Made by a program: the position numbers and the translations under genes. A model generated the notes under the pieces. The model had not been told where the DNA came from. It saw nothing but the letters and a program-made list of their open reading frames with translations, and did not search any database. A stretch of DNA of 64,000 nucleotides from assembly GCA_003508835.1 (NCBI GenBank), contig PUFA01000535.1:1-64000 (forward strand), written 5' to 3'. Origin of the DNA: Eonycteris spelaea (Eukaryota; Chordata; Mammalia; Chiroptera; Pteropodidae). Below, one piece after another: positions 10,104-21,012 of the stretch (within the stretch, counting starts at the first letter, position 1; each line of letters starts with the position of its first letter).

Positions 10104-10462
10104 TGTGGTGGCTGAAAAATTGACTCTTACTGGAAATTACTGTTTGACTATCGCTATGGGCATGTAGGCCTTTGATTATAGGAACATATCATTCTAAACA
10201 AGCTTTCTGCTTCTGTAACCCTGCTTATGCACCTGACCTGTGAGTTGACAGGTAGTGAATAGAAGATAGCCCTTTGTGTTTAGACAGAATGAAGAATGGG
10301 ATTTTGGGCTTAAAAACCCTGTACCTCTACATTTTGGGTCTGCTTAATTTGGGGTCTGCATACCCCTGGGAGACCCAGCTTGCTGAATAAAGAGTGTTTC
10401 CTATAACTCACTCACTGAGTTCTGGTGGTCCGTGTGTCTTTCGGGGCCTGGCGGCCACAACA
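10104..10462 (+). repeat. ERV-A 3' LTR (subtype A1)
   Basis: This 359-bp copy starts TGTGGTGGCTG and ends ...CCACAACA, followed by the right ATAC duplication (10463-10466). AATAAA lies at 10386-10391, and the TATA-like word is near 10309-10317. Compared with the 5' LTR it has about 20 substitutions, a 3-bp insertion near 10188, loss of 4 bp near 10265 and a 4-bp 'actc' repeat near 10410. Confidence 0.95.
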
Positions 10463-11522
10463 ATACATGTCCAAGCCTCCTAACATGGGGCTGCCTCTTC
10501 TCTGCCACCTCCTTAAACATATTTCATGTTCCATAGCATACTCCCTACCCAAGTTAAAACTTGCTCCTTTCTTTCACTTATTCTCATTTAGGAGTTCTAA
10601 TTAAACTCACCTGAGCAAGTTACTTAGCAAAGATGTGGATGGCTGAAAACGATTTAATACATTGCCCCTACCAGATTACACTTTTGCATTTTGATAGGGG
10701 CTTTCAAAACCTTAGAGCTTCCTTTTGCCCTAAACTGTTTCTTCCCTTTCTTCTAATTGTGAAATTATATATTCCATCATTGGTGTTTTTACAACCCCTC
10801 CAAGAGCAGCAATGAGAAAGTATTGACTATACAAGATAAAGGACTAATGGACAGTAGAGATGCATCTTCTCTAATTAATACACATTAATGAAGCATTGAT
10901 TATAAGGCTGGTACTCCATGACTTAAAGGGGCTTACAATTTAGCCAGGGAGATAAAATTAACACAGATGAAAAAGTAAAAATATAACCAAAGTATAATGG
11001 CCTTCCTGAATTTGATTATCTGAAACACCAAAAAACTCCAGTAACACTATCTGGCAGAGCCAGGTGGTCCAGGGTACATTATGAAAACAAGCCCATAGCC
11101 ACAGCATATACACCCACCAAATGCAGTGTGTGCTAGATCATTCTAGTGGTGAAGGTGCAGGTTCCAGGGAATATATGGGTGAAATACTGTTTGGTAAAAA
11201 CCTCCAGAAAACTGTCTTCCATAATTTATTTGTGAACACATTAGAAATAGAATTGATGGCTTTTAAATTACTTTTCTGCCTAATATCCAGATGGTAAGTT
11301 CAGCAACTACACAAAATAATTTTCCTTAGATTGAAGCTCTGAACTTATGATTTGGGAAATGAATTTTCAAAAAGATATTTAAAAAGCACTACTTAGAGCA
11401 GTGGTTCTCAATGAGAGGCAAAAGGGGTTAGAAGTTGTTTAGGAAAGGGACATTTACAAAGAAATATTTATTACGTTTTTCTTTACCTTGTTACCAAACT
11501 CATGGGGTTCATTTTGCCTACA
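10463..11522. other. Unique noncoding DNA
   Basis: No gene is recognised. A short 'agtggttctcaatgagag' stretch near 11400 resembles the terminal inverted repeat of MER5-type hAT elements, but the rest of the element is not convincing. Confidence 0.45.
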
Positions 11523-11829
11523 TGTATTAAAGCCAAAGAGACATGGACAGACAGGAGTTTGCAGTTAAAAAAGTAGAGGTTTATTCAGTATGGAGTTTCC
11601 TCAAAACACTAAGAATTGTTCTACCATAATATGATCCAGCAATCCCTCTACTGGGTATTTGCCCCAAAGACTTGAAAACCCATATCCGAAAAGATATTTG
11701 CACACCGATGTTCATAGCGGCATTATTCACAGTGGCCAGGACATGGAAGCAACTGAAGTGTCCTAAGAAAAATGATTGGCTAAAGAAGCAGTGGTACATA
11801 TATACAATGGAATATTACTTAGTCATAAG

Positions 11830-12147
11830 TGTTGTAGCCACCAGCCCCCAATAAACACATGGACCGCCAGAAATCAGTGTTATAGGAAACACACTGTTTA
11901 TTCAGCCAGCTGGGTCTACCAGGGGTACACAGACCCCAAATTAAGCAGCCCTGAAATGTAGAGGTGCAGGGTTTTTAAGCCCTAATCCCCATTCTTCATC
12001 CTGTTTGAACACACAAGTCTATTTTTCTTCTTTTTACTGTCAACCCACAGGTCGGTTGTGCAAGCGGGGGATACAGAAGCAGAAAGCTTATTGTTAGTGT
12101 TATGTTCCCATGGGCAATAGCCAAACAATAATTTTCCAGCCAGCACA
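11830..12147 (-). repeat. Solo ERV-A LTR (subtype A2), minus strand
   Basis: The 318-bp reverse complement of the ERV-A LTR family begins TGTTGTAGCC on the plus strand and ends CCAGCACA. A 4-bp TAAG duplication lies at 11826-11829 and 12148-12151. The reversed poly(A) signal TTTATT and TATA-like word are present. Like the 17171 copy it lacks the roughly 16-bp U3 segment containing TGACTC found in subtype A1. No internal sequence remains, so LTR-LTR recombination probably removed the provirus. Confidence 0.93.
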
Positions 12148-12270
12148 TAAGAAGAGATGAAATATTTCCTTTTGCAACAACATGGATGGACCTCGAGATA
12201 ATCATGTTAAGCAAAATAAGCCAGAGAGAAAAAGTTGAAAATCACATGATATCACTTACATATGGGATAT

Positions 12271-12633
12271 TGCAGTGGCTGAAAAAAAAATGACTCTTAC
12301 TGGAAATTACTGTTTAACTATCGTTATGGGCATGTAGGCCTTTGATTATAGTATCACAACATTCTAAACAAGCTTTCTGCTTCTGTAACCCCGCTTATGC
12401 ACCTAAACTGTGAAGCTGACAGGTAGTGAATAGAAGAAAAATAGACCTTTGTGTTTAGACAGAATGAAGAATGGAGTTTTGGGCTTAAAAATCCTGTACC
12501 TCTACATTTCGAGGCTGCTTAATTTGGGGTCTGTGTACCCCTGGCAGACCCAGCTGGTTGAGTAAAGAGTGTTTCCTATAACTCATTGAGTTCCGGTGGT
12601 CCGTGTGTCTTTCGGAGGCTGGCAGCTACAAAA
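12271..12633 (+). repeat. Solo ERV-A LTR (subtype A1), plus strand
   Basis: The 363-bp copy starts TGCAGTGGCTG and contains the TGACTC-bearing U3 segment, the TATA-like word and an 'agtaaag' in place of AATAAA. Its terminal CA has mutated to AA. The ATAT duplication at 12267-12270 and 12634-12637 matches the interrupted L1 word 'gggatataaacc'. It lies only 123 bp from the minus-strand solo LTR, in the opposite orientation. Confidence 0.93.
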
Positions 12634-13442
12634 ATATAAACCTAAAAGCAACAAATGAACAGGACAAACAGAGACTCGTGGACATGGACATGGACATGGT
12701 TACCAGAGGGTAGGGGGTGGAGGAAGAGAGGGAGGTAGACAGGGTAAAAGAGGTCAAATATATGGGGGTAGGGGGAGGGTGAAGTGGGTAAAGGAGATCA
12801 AATACAGGGTAGCTGAAGGAAACTGAACTTTGGGTGGTAAACACACAATAGAAATGCAGATACTAAATTATAATGTACACTTAAAAATTATATAATTGTA
12901 TTAACCAACGTTACCCCAAATAACTTAATTTTAATAAAAAGAAAGTAGAGGTTTATTTAAGGAAATGGCACTAAGGCCGGAGACACAAATTAGCTAGCGC
13001 TCAAAGATCTGGTTCCCCAATGGCCTCTAGGGGATAGGTTATTTAGGGGAAAACTCATTAGTAGCTAAGGGAGTTGGGGTCCTGGGCTCTACTGATTGGT
13101 CGGGGCTAGGGTATCATCAGGTCCTGATGTCAGTGGGTCATGGTGTCATTCTGTCTGGTTTCAAGGGGATGCTGGTAGGGTGCTTCTGCTTTCATTGGTG
13201 CGGAGCTGCAAGATGTTATCTTTAGTTTGACCGAAACTCTGTTTCTGTGGTCAACAGACCTGAGGCTTTGTTCCTAGGACTGTTTGATGCTGACCTAAGG
13301 GCTTAATGATTAAGGGATTGGTCTTGCAGTATGCAGAAAGATAAGGAAAGAAAAGAAGCTAGTGAGCCTGAGGCCAGTCTGAAACAAGGAGAAAGAGAAG
13401 AGATGAAGTCATTTTAAAGAAGTGAAAATGTACAAGGTTACA

Positions 13443-14059
13443 ACTCCTTCAAACTATGGGCACAGAAGGAACAGCTCCCTACATCTTCCTAAATATGAAA
13501 ATGGTAGTAAAATCATTCCATCTGTTTTCAAATGACTTGAATTTCTGTCAAATTCGAGTCAAATATTATTTCCATAACACTTTGTTCTTTTGTATGCTTT
13601 ACAGTACTAAGTATAATGCCATTCACATAGAAGAAATTCAATACTTGCTTTACCATTGATTTTTTTTTGTTTTGGGAGAGATCTCAACCTTTTAGAAAAA
13701 TTTCTAGTATAAACTGAAATTTCCCTAACTCCAAGCTGTGTATCAGAAAACTGTCTCTGAACTATGTCAGGCTAATGTAAACCACCAGTTGCTTCTGATG
13801 AAGACACTAATCAGAAATGAGGGGATACAGTTGGAGTAGGTCTGGCTACAAGAGAAAAGGGAATGGGAAAGCAAAAAGACAGGCGGGGCAACAAACTTCC
13901 CACCCCACTCCCACCAGCACCCTACCCTTACCACCATGAAGAAATTTAAGGTGTGACCAGGGAACCTTATATGATTATAAATGTGCTTTATACAGACACA
14001 TAACTTTGAGTGTCTCTGATATTGTCCAAAATCAACGATATGTTGTTTTTAGCAAATCG
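13443..14059. other. Unique noncoding DNA
   Basis: No recognised gene or repeat. It contains a C-rich stretch near 13900-13935. Confidence 0.5.
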
Positions 14060-14335
14060 TAGAAAACTTTCTCATTAAGGCCTTTCTCTGACCATTCTAT
14101 TTAACTCCACTAATTTCATCCCACCCACCCCCACACCCTGTACCATTTCCCTGTTATATTTTCCTCCATAGCACTTAGCAACATATACTTTACTATACAT
14201 ATGTACTCATTTCTTTGGTTTATTATCTGTCTGCCCTATTGGGGTGTAAGTTCTATGAGGACAAAGGTCATGTTTGTCAAATTTACCACTGTTAATCATA
14301 ATTTTCCAAAACATGGCAAAATCTTGAGTATTATA
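14060..14335 (+). repeat. L2 LINE 3' fragment
   Basis: L2 3' UTR words appear in order: 'aaggcctttctctgaccattc', 'ctccatagcacttagcaaca', 'tattatctgtctgccc' and 'ttctatgaggacaaagg'. The copy is ancient and diverged. Confidence 0.8.
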
Positions 14336-17170
14336 TGAAAATAAAAATAAATAAATGTTAAAGATTCTATTTAACTCCCTAATGTGGAAAATGGTAAAGT
14401 ATTACAGCTAATTGAAAAGAGAATACAAAAACAGACACATTTATAAATCTGGAATATTGAAAAGAATGAGGCAAACCTGGTTTTTCCACATGAGGAAGAG
14501 TTGTCCCTCGCCTGAGGGAGTTAAATTTGCTTGTCTATAGAGAAGCATTACTGTGTATAGACAATAATTATTTCACATTTCTATCAGTAATCTGCAATCT
14601 ACAGAGTTGCAAAAAAGCAGAATTATATAACCCTGACATGTGCTATAGACAATGCATAATTTTCTACTGGAACACAGAATTCTTCCTACACTATAGCAGG
14701 GCCTATTAGAGTGCCTGGCACATAGTGGAAACTTTAGAAGGCACAACAAGAACAAATGTTACTGACATGAACCTAATTCTACAAATCAGGAGCTTGGTCA
14801 TTATCCTTGATTGCCCTCTAACACTGTCCTCCTCTGCATATCCAATCAGTCACTATGTCTTGTCATTTCCACCAACTGAAAATATTTCTTTATTTTCTTG
14901 TGTGGACAAAAAAAAAGGAGGGGGGTTCTCTGGAAAGTAACCTCACAGGGTGATCTGATCATAAATTCCTAACTGGACAGGTCATGACAGGTAATCGCAC
15001 CCCAGGCATATAACTTACTTAATAAAAGTTTGTCTTTGTCTTAAGTAAGCCCTGTCCATTGTTTCTGGGCATTTAGGTTAGCAGACTTTTGAAATACCAT
15101 AAGTAAAACCCTTCAAAACATGTATTAACCCTCAAGAGAGCACATAATCTTGTTAATTGTCATTAATCCAATCCCCACCTTGCTTTCCCCCACCTTCTTG
15201 TACTCTTCCTTATGTTCCCTCCTTAATTTCACATGCATAAAAGAAGCTGCAAAAATTATTCTCTGGAGCATCTGAGATCTTATTCCTTGGCATACGTCAT
15301 AAGTTTGGCTCAAATAAACTCATAAAAATTCTCTACAGATTTGGATGTTTCTTACATCAACATCTGCATTAAAAAAATTCTCTGCTGATATGTAAATCTT
15401 TCATCATGTCCTTTCCATGCTTAAAACTCATTACCCTCAGAATAAATTCGAGAGCAATTTTAAATCTAAGGCCCTTTACTACTGAGTATCTCTAACAAAG
15501 AAGGGCACAAAAAGGTAATAAATGAATCACCAACTTAGTATAGTTGCTGGCACATAATAAATGCTCAGTAACTATTTGATGAATGAATTACTTAATTCAC
15601 AGAATTATTCAAAGCAGTTCCCATATAACTCATTTCCCCCCTCAATTTTTTTCTGATTATAATTTTATTTATTCTATAAACACATCTTCTCTCACCTCTT
15701 CCATTTGAACTCATACTTCCTTTAAAACAAAGCAAGAAAATAATACTATAAAAAGTTTTACCCTGAATCTAAGGGACTAGAGTATTATTATTACAGTTAG
15801 CATTTCCAGTCTGACAGTCTTGCCTAATTATATGCATCCCTCTCATGCCCAAGAGAGTCTCTAGATGATACTGCCAAAGCTCAGATTGTTGAAATGAAAA
15901 TTAAAAGCCAATATAATTGTTCCGTAGATGGAGAAATTGTTTCTAAGTTAACTGGAGCTGACTGCAACAGATGACCTCTTGACTTTACTATGACTGATGT
16001 TATTCGGTATTTTATTCTCTTTGAAGGGAGACGGACATCTAAAGAAACCTTCCGAATCAAAGGCTAAGGTGCAGCTTAGCTCTTTGGCTATGATTTTTGT
16101 TAGGATAGGCTCCTTATAATTACCATGCATAAGAACACAACAGGAAAACAAAATGTCAATTCAAAATCTGCTTCTCGGATTCCCATTACTATGAATTATT
16201 ACAGTAAAATGCAGTGATTTATATTTAGCAAAATATTTTTTTAAGAAATTACAAAAAGCACTGTAGTAGGACTCTTTCTAAATACTGAGCATGAGTGTAA
16301 GGCTGACCTTAGAAAAACTGTGAGGCAAATCAAGTTTGCTCTGGTATCTTCCAGCCTTCTTTGTTCTTTTATTCCCAATGACACTTCTTCTCATACTTCC
16401 TCACTAGATAACCAAGGTCTCTCATGTGGTAGCCATGAGGTTTGCCCTCTTGAACACTGTCCTATCCTTGATTTTCAGTCTATTCTTATCCCTTTTAAAC
16501 TGACCTGTTATGCACCTTTTAGTGGACTTTCATGTTGGGAAATATCTAATAAACTCTATTGATAAGGTGTAACTCACTTATTAGATTACATGATTCTCTT
16601 ATCAAAAATTGTTGTATTTTACCATTCTTTAAATCAAACATGAGTAACAAAAGTAAAAGTTCGGGCATCATTGGCAGGATGCTATTTGGGGCAAAGGATC
16701 TAGAATTCTTCCCAGTGTTCCTTCAAATGTATGAAATAGGCCTACTCATTGAAACAACCTACAATTAACTACATCTATACTATACTTGTTGTGAAATTGT
16801 CTTGTTCTTTTAGAATTCAAGTGAAGGGGGAAAATTCTGTTAGTTGAAGGTTTAGGTTACTTTGATTCATTTCAATCAAGGTTTTACTCTAATGGAGTTA
16901 CATCAAGTGATGACTTTCAGTTTTGAAAAAAAAAATGACTAATCAATTAGCCTGTAACTACATCTTCTTTCACCTTTTAATGACCTGTTTGAATGGATCA
17001 TACTAATTGAACTAAATTGTGTTTTTTACAGGAGCAGCTGATAGTGAAAATAATGTGTCCTACACCCTTCCATCAAAGTAGAGAATGCAGCCCATTTTTA
17101 CTTATTGCTTAAAATTGGCTTACACAAACTCCATTTTGAATGTATGTGAATTGTTCACTTCATTTCATAT
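14336..17170. other. Unique noncoding DNA
   Basis: About 2.8 kb with no recognisable exon. A 'gctggcacataataaatgct' word at 15546-15565 followed by 'gatgaatgaatt' is the tail of an MIR or L2. Short open frames (such as 16320-16562) lack any family resemblance. ATAT at 17167-17170 is the left duplication of the next LTR. Confidence 0.5.
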
Positions 17171-17512
17171 TGTGCTGACTGGAAAATTACTGCTTGGCTA
17201 TGTCTATGGGAACATAGGCTGTCACCTATAGGAACCTAATATTCTAAACAAGCTTTCTGCTTCTGTAACCCCGCTGATGCACCTGACCTGTGAGTTGACA
17301 GGTAGTGAATAGAAAAAAGATAGCCCTTTGTGTTTAGACAGAATGAAGAATGGGATTTTGGGCTTAAAAACCCTGTACCTCTACATTTTGGAGCAGCTTA
17401 ATTTGGGATCTGTGTACCCCTGGCAGATCCAGCTGGCTGAATAAAGAACGTTTCTTATAACTCACTGAGTTCTGGTGGTCCATGTGTCTTTTAGGGGATG
17501 GCAGCTACAACA
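17171..17512 (+). repeat. Solo ERV-A LTR (subtype A2), plus strand
   Basis: The 342-bp copy starts TGTGCTGACTGG and ends GCTACAACA, with ATAT at 17167-17170 and 17513-17516. The TATA-like word (near 17365) and AATAAA (near 17441) are kept. The 5' end of U3 lacks the 16-bp TGACTC segment, as in the 11830 copy. It stands alone in unique sequence. Confidence 0.94.
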
Positions 17513-17516
17513 ATAT

Positions 17517-19312
17517 CTGTATGCCCTTTTATATATCACAAAGTAAGCTGATTTCAAGTGGAAAATTAGCATAATCAAAAAAGTGACAGAGTAAAGTTTT
17601 TTTTTAATCTTGATCACTCCAAAATTTTAATTTGAATTTATGAAAGAAAAATGAATCTTTGTACTAATGAAATAATATTTTGGCAACCATCAGTTTGAGG
17701 ATATAAACTAATTGCTTAAGATGTGCTATGGGAATATTTTTGATAGTGGAGGAAGATGGTAGGTACATCCTTTCTGAGGTTCTAATTGTAAACACTTGAA
17801 CTATGCCAAAATACCATTTCAAAGGTGTTATTTTGGCCAGAAATATAATGAGTCAACAAATTAAAAATTTAGATTACTAAGGTCTCATCACTATAGCTTA
17901 ATAATTTTTAACCATCTATTGTTTCTCTTAAAATGTTGTTTGCCCTTCCAAGCCATACCCCAACTTCATCCACAAGATACTATGAAAATACAGAAATATA
18001 TCTTGTATATAAGCCAGTAAATATTTATTATCAACCTAGTCTGTTTCTAAGATTTTGCTAGATACTATGAGCAATACCCATAGATATAAACCATTTCCTA
18101 GTTTAAAAAAAAAACTGAAATCTATTTAAAGAAGCAAGATAAATACATGAAGAAATAAACCTCCGTGTAAAATAAAAGGGTAACAGGAGGTCAGAGAAGG
18201 GCAATAAGGGAAGGAAGTCTTCAAAGAAGAGATGGGAATCTTTGTTGGACCTTAAAGGGGGCCAATTATTGATAGGTAGAAAGGAGTAAGAAGTCATTCT
18301 AAAACAAGAGAATAGCATAAGCAAAAGGCTGAGAACAAATTTGGCATGGAATGTATTTGAATGGAGAGGAGAAAAACAATGAGCCTGACATACCTTTAAT
18401 GGTTATATTGTCCACAGTGAGAAAGAAGGCTGCATGAGTAATACATTTCAACTCATACATGAGATAATTTGCTCCTCGAGAACAGGAACCATGTTCATAT
18501 ACATATGTCTGTGTACTTTTTAACACCTTCTTCAGTGAAATATATGCAATAGATGTTGAATAAAACCTGATTGAATAAATTAATCTGAAAGATATGAAAG
18601 CAGATACTAGAAAACTCGGCCTAAGGAAGAACATCTGGGGTTATGACACAATGAAAAAGAAACAGAGTAGACTGCCAACTTTGGAAATTTTCCTTGTAAT
18701 TCACACTAAAAAGAGGTTTATATATATTTTGCTAATGAGAAGGTACAGGATCTGCCTAACAAGCTTCTGCTTGCTTTTACCCACATGATTTATTCTTCTG
18801 CCCAATTAACTTTCTTAACCTGGGACTAGTACCTACCCCTATACATTCCATAGCAAAGCTTGAAAATCTGGTATATACTGCATTCATTAGTATGTAAATG
18901 TTAGGGCAATAACATTCTCAAAAAGTCTTACAGATTTAGTAGTTCTGAGAGATGTTAAAATGTGTTCCTTAAAAAATGTGCCACATAAATAAGTTTGGGA
19001 AGCACTGCCTATTTTATCACCAGCTTGACAATTTACAATGAATATTTATTCATATATTTAAATATTCTGAAATGACCTACAGTAATCTGTTTTAAATTGT
19101 TTATATTGTTTAATGCAATTCACAAACTTATATTACCTCAGAAATATTTTAATGGACTATTCATTAAACATCATTCTGTAGAAGACTAGTAACCCAATTT
19201 GTGAAAACAGACATTGATAACACCAGAAGAGTTGCTGGAAAAAATGACCATGTCCACTTTAAACTAGCAGCTGCCTGTCATCTTCAGGAGTGTGTCCTCA
19301 AGAAAAAGGTCA
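17517..19312. other. Unique noncoding DNA
   Basis: No gene is seen. The stretch 18150-18320 ('gaaggaagtcttcaaagaag', 'aacaagagaatagcataagc') resembles an ancient dispersed repeat also visible near 31840-32110 and 54140-54320. I cannot name it. The 111-codon minus-strand frame at 18299-18634 has no recognisable motif. Confidence 0.45.
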
Positions 19313-20294
19313 ATTCTTAATTTTTTGAGAAACCTCCATATTGTTGTCCATAGTAGCTGTACCAAGTTGCAGTCCCACCAGCAACATATGAGGGTTCCTT
19401 TTTCTCCACATCCTGTCTAACATTTATTACTTGTCCTGTTGATTATAGCTATTCTAACAGGTGTGAGATGGTACTCATTGTGATTTTGATTTGCATTTCC
19501 CTAATAGCTAGCTAGATTGAGCATCTTTTCATATATTTGTTGGCCATTTGTATGTCCTCTAGGAAGAAGTGTCTGTTCAGGTCCTCTGTCCATTTTTTTG
19601 ATTGAATAGTTAGTGTTTTGTTGTTGTTGTTGTTGTTGTTGAGTCGTATAAGTCTACCATATGATCCAGCAATCCCTCTACTGGGTATTTACCCCAAAGA
19701 CTTGAAAACCTATATCCAAAAAAATATTTGCACACCAAAACTTATAGCAGCATTATTCACAGTGGCCAGGACATGGAATCAACCAAAGTGTCCTATGATA
19801 GATGATTGGCTAAAGAAGCTGTGGTACATATATATACAATGGAATGTTACTCAGCCATAAGAAGAGATGAAATACCGCCATTTGCAACAACATGGATGGA
19901 CCTCGAGATAATCATGCTAAGTGAAATAAGTCAGAGAGAAAAAGTTGAAAATCACATGATATTGCTTATATGTGGAATATAAACCTAAAAGCAACAAATG
20001 AACAGGACAAACAAACAGAAACTCATGGTCATGGATGATAGACTAGAGGTTACCAGAACTTAGGGGGGAGGTGGAAAGTGGGAGGTAGATGGGGTAAAGT
20101 GGGTCAAATGTGTGGTGACAGAAAGAAATCTAGCTATAGGAGGTGAATACACAGTGTAAACATATATGTGCCTTGCTGTTAAAGAGCACAGCTGAAACTA
20201 ATTGGATTTTGTTAACCAATGGCACCACAAAAAATTAATTAATTAATAAAAATTAAAAAAATAAAAATGGAAAATAAAGAAAAAAAAAAAAAAA
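19313..20294 (+). mobile_element. L1 3' end with 5' inversion (twin priming)
   Basis: The first part (19313 to about 19641) is L1 ORF2 sequence in reverse complement, including the reversed 'caacaacaaca' tract. The second part (about 19645 onwards) is plus-strand ORF2 C-terminus with the hallmark '[14 protein letters not shown]' segment, then 3' UTR and a long A tail. In an intact L1 the start of the inverted part lies directly upstream of the start of the plus part, exactly as in a twin-priming event. Imperfect flanking duplications AGAAAAAGGTCA (19301-19312) and AGAAAGGGTCA (20295-20305) support one insertion. Confidence 0.88.
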
Positions 20295-20305
20295 AGAAAG
20301 GGTCA

Positions 20306-20904
20306 TGACTCCCTACCTCCACATATCGTAGTTGTCAATCAGGCAGTCTTTTTATTGTCTGCCTACTTGTGAAATAATCTAGGAGTCCTTAAGAATAAAA
20401 TAGTTAAAGCAATCTGTAATAGCTATAAACCTAGTTTCTCATGTAACAATGTATAGCATGATTTTTAAATAATTTTTATTTTCAATTATAGTTGGCATAT
20501 AATATTATATTAGTTTCAGGTGTGCAATGTAGTGATTAGACATTTGCATAATACAATTCTTAAATTGGGGTTCCCAGGGAGAATTTTAGTTTTGAGCATT
20601 TGATTATGGTCTCATGAACATAGGTACTAAATGAGTGGAATATAATTTCTATATATATATCAAAGCTCTTGGGTACTAACAAGAAACCTGAAAATTGCAA
20701 ATTATTATAAGATAGTACTTTGTAATGTATCACTTTTTTTGTTCTTGTTTTATATAATCCCAGTCTCTAACCTTAAAGAATTTTGGGCACTATCTTTCTT
20801 TGCAAGAGTTTTGAATGGGATTGATCAGATTACCTTGGTGTGTTAGGCAGGATAATTAATAATTTTTTATAGCATTGCTTTCCATTGGAAAATGCATTTG
20901 TCAC
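20306..20904. other. Noncoding DNA with an L1 3'-end fragment
   Basis: Positions about 20460-20565 (minus) carry 'tagttggcatataatattat' and 'gtttcaggtgtgcaatgtag', the reversed start of an older L1 3' UTR. The remainder is unique. Confidence 0.55.
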
Positions 20905-21012
20905 TACATGAGAAGCAGTATGGTGTGATAATAAGGTCTCTATGATAATGTCTTTGGAAACAGACATACCTGGGTCCAAACTCTGGGTTGTTTCATGTGT
21001 AGCATGTAAGGA
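20905..21012 (+). repeat. MIR SINE 5' portion
   Basis: Words 'agcagtatggtgtgataata' and 'cagacatacctgggtccaaa' match the MIR segment 'agcatagtggttaagagc...gactgcctgggttcgaat'. Confidence 0.7.

Larger units (their letters stand above)
5752..10462 (+). mobile_element. Gammaretrovirus-like endogenous provirus ERV-A, internally deleted
   Basis: Two direct LTRs (5752-6107 and 10104-10462) bound a 4.0-kb interior. A perfect 4-bp duplication, ATAC, flanks it at 5748-5751 and 10463-10466, which fits gammaretroviral integration. The interior keeps the order MA, CA, RT connection/RNase H, integrase, short SU remnant, TM. Nucleocapsid, protease, most of reverse transcriptase and most of SU are absent. 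A complete gammaretrovirus is usually about 8-9 kb, so roughly 3-4 kb is missing. Stops and frameshifts break every gene. The two LTRs differ by about 20 substitutions plus several indels by eye, roughly 5-6 percent, so the insertion is old but much younger than MIR or L2. It is a relic with no coding capacity for a virus. Confidence 0.93.
11586..12941 (+). mobile_element. 5'-truncated L1, itself hosting two solo LTRs
   Basis: The segment starts in ORF2 C-terminal coding sequence ('gatccagcaatccctctact' near 11635) and reaches the 3' UTR word 'cctaaaagcaacaaatgaac' near 12641. It ends in 'ttttaataaaaag'. The 16-bp duplication AAAGTAGAGGTTTATT flanks it at 11570-11585 and 12942-12957. Removing the LTRs at 11830-12147 and 12271-12633, each with a 4-bp duplication, restores normal L1 order, so both LTRs landed after the L1. 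The L1 portion proper is only about 0.67 kb. Confidence 0.92.
11523..13442 (-). repeat. LTR-B, minus copy, split by an L1 insertion
   Basis: Two blocks, 11523-11585 and 12942-13442, together form the reverse complement of the LTR at 3924-4459. Shared landmarks include the reversed poly(A) signal region (12951-12956), TATA-like 'ggttatttag' near 13039, CCAAT box as 'ctgattggtc' near 13092, and the terminus 'ggttaca' at 13436-13442. The break coincides exactly with a 16-bp L1 target duplication. The element is therefore older than the L1 inside it. Confidence 0.78.

Noticed and set aside
10104..12633. The 3' LTR and the solo LTR at 12271 as one larger provirus
   Set aside because: Each has its own target duplication (ATAC and ATAT), and the sequence between them is unique DNA, LTR-B and L1 rather than retroviral.
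18299..18634. 111-codon minus-strand frame
   Set aside because: Aromatic-rich translation of AT-rich DNA with no domain and no repeat of the frame elsewhere.
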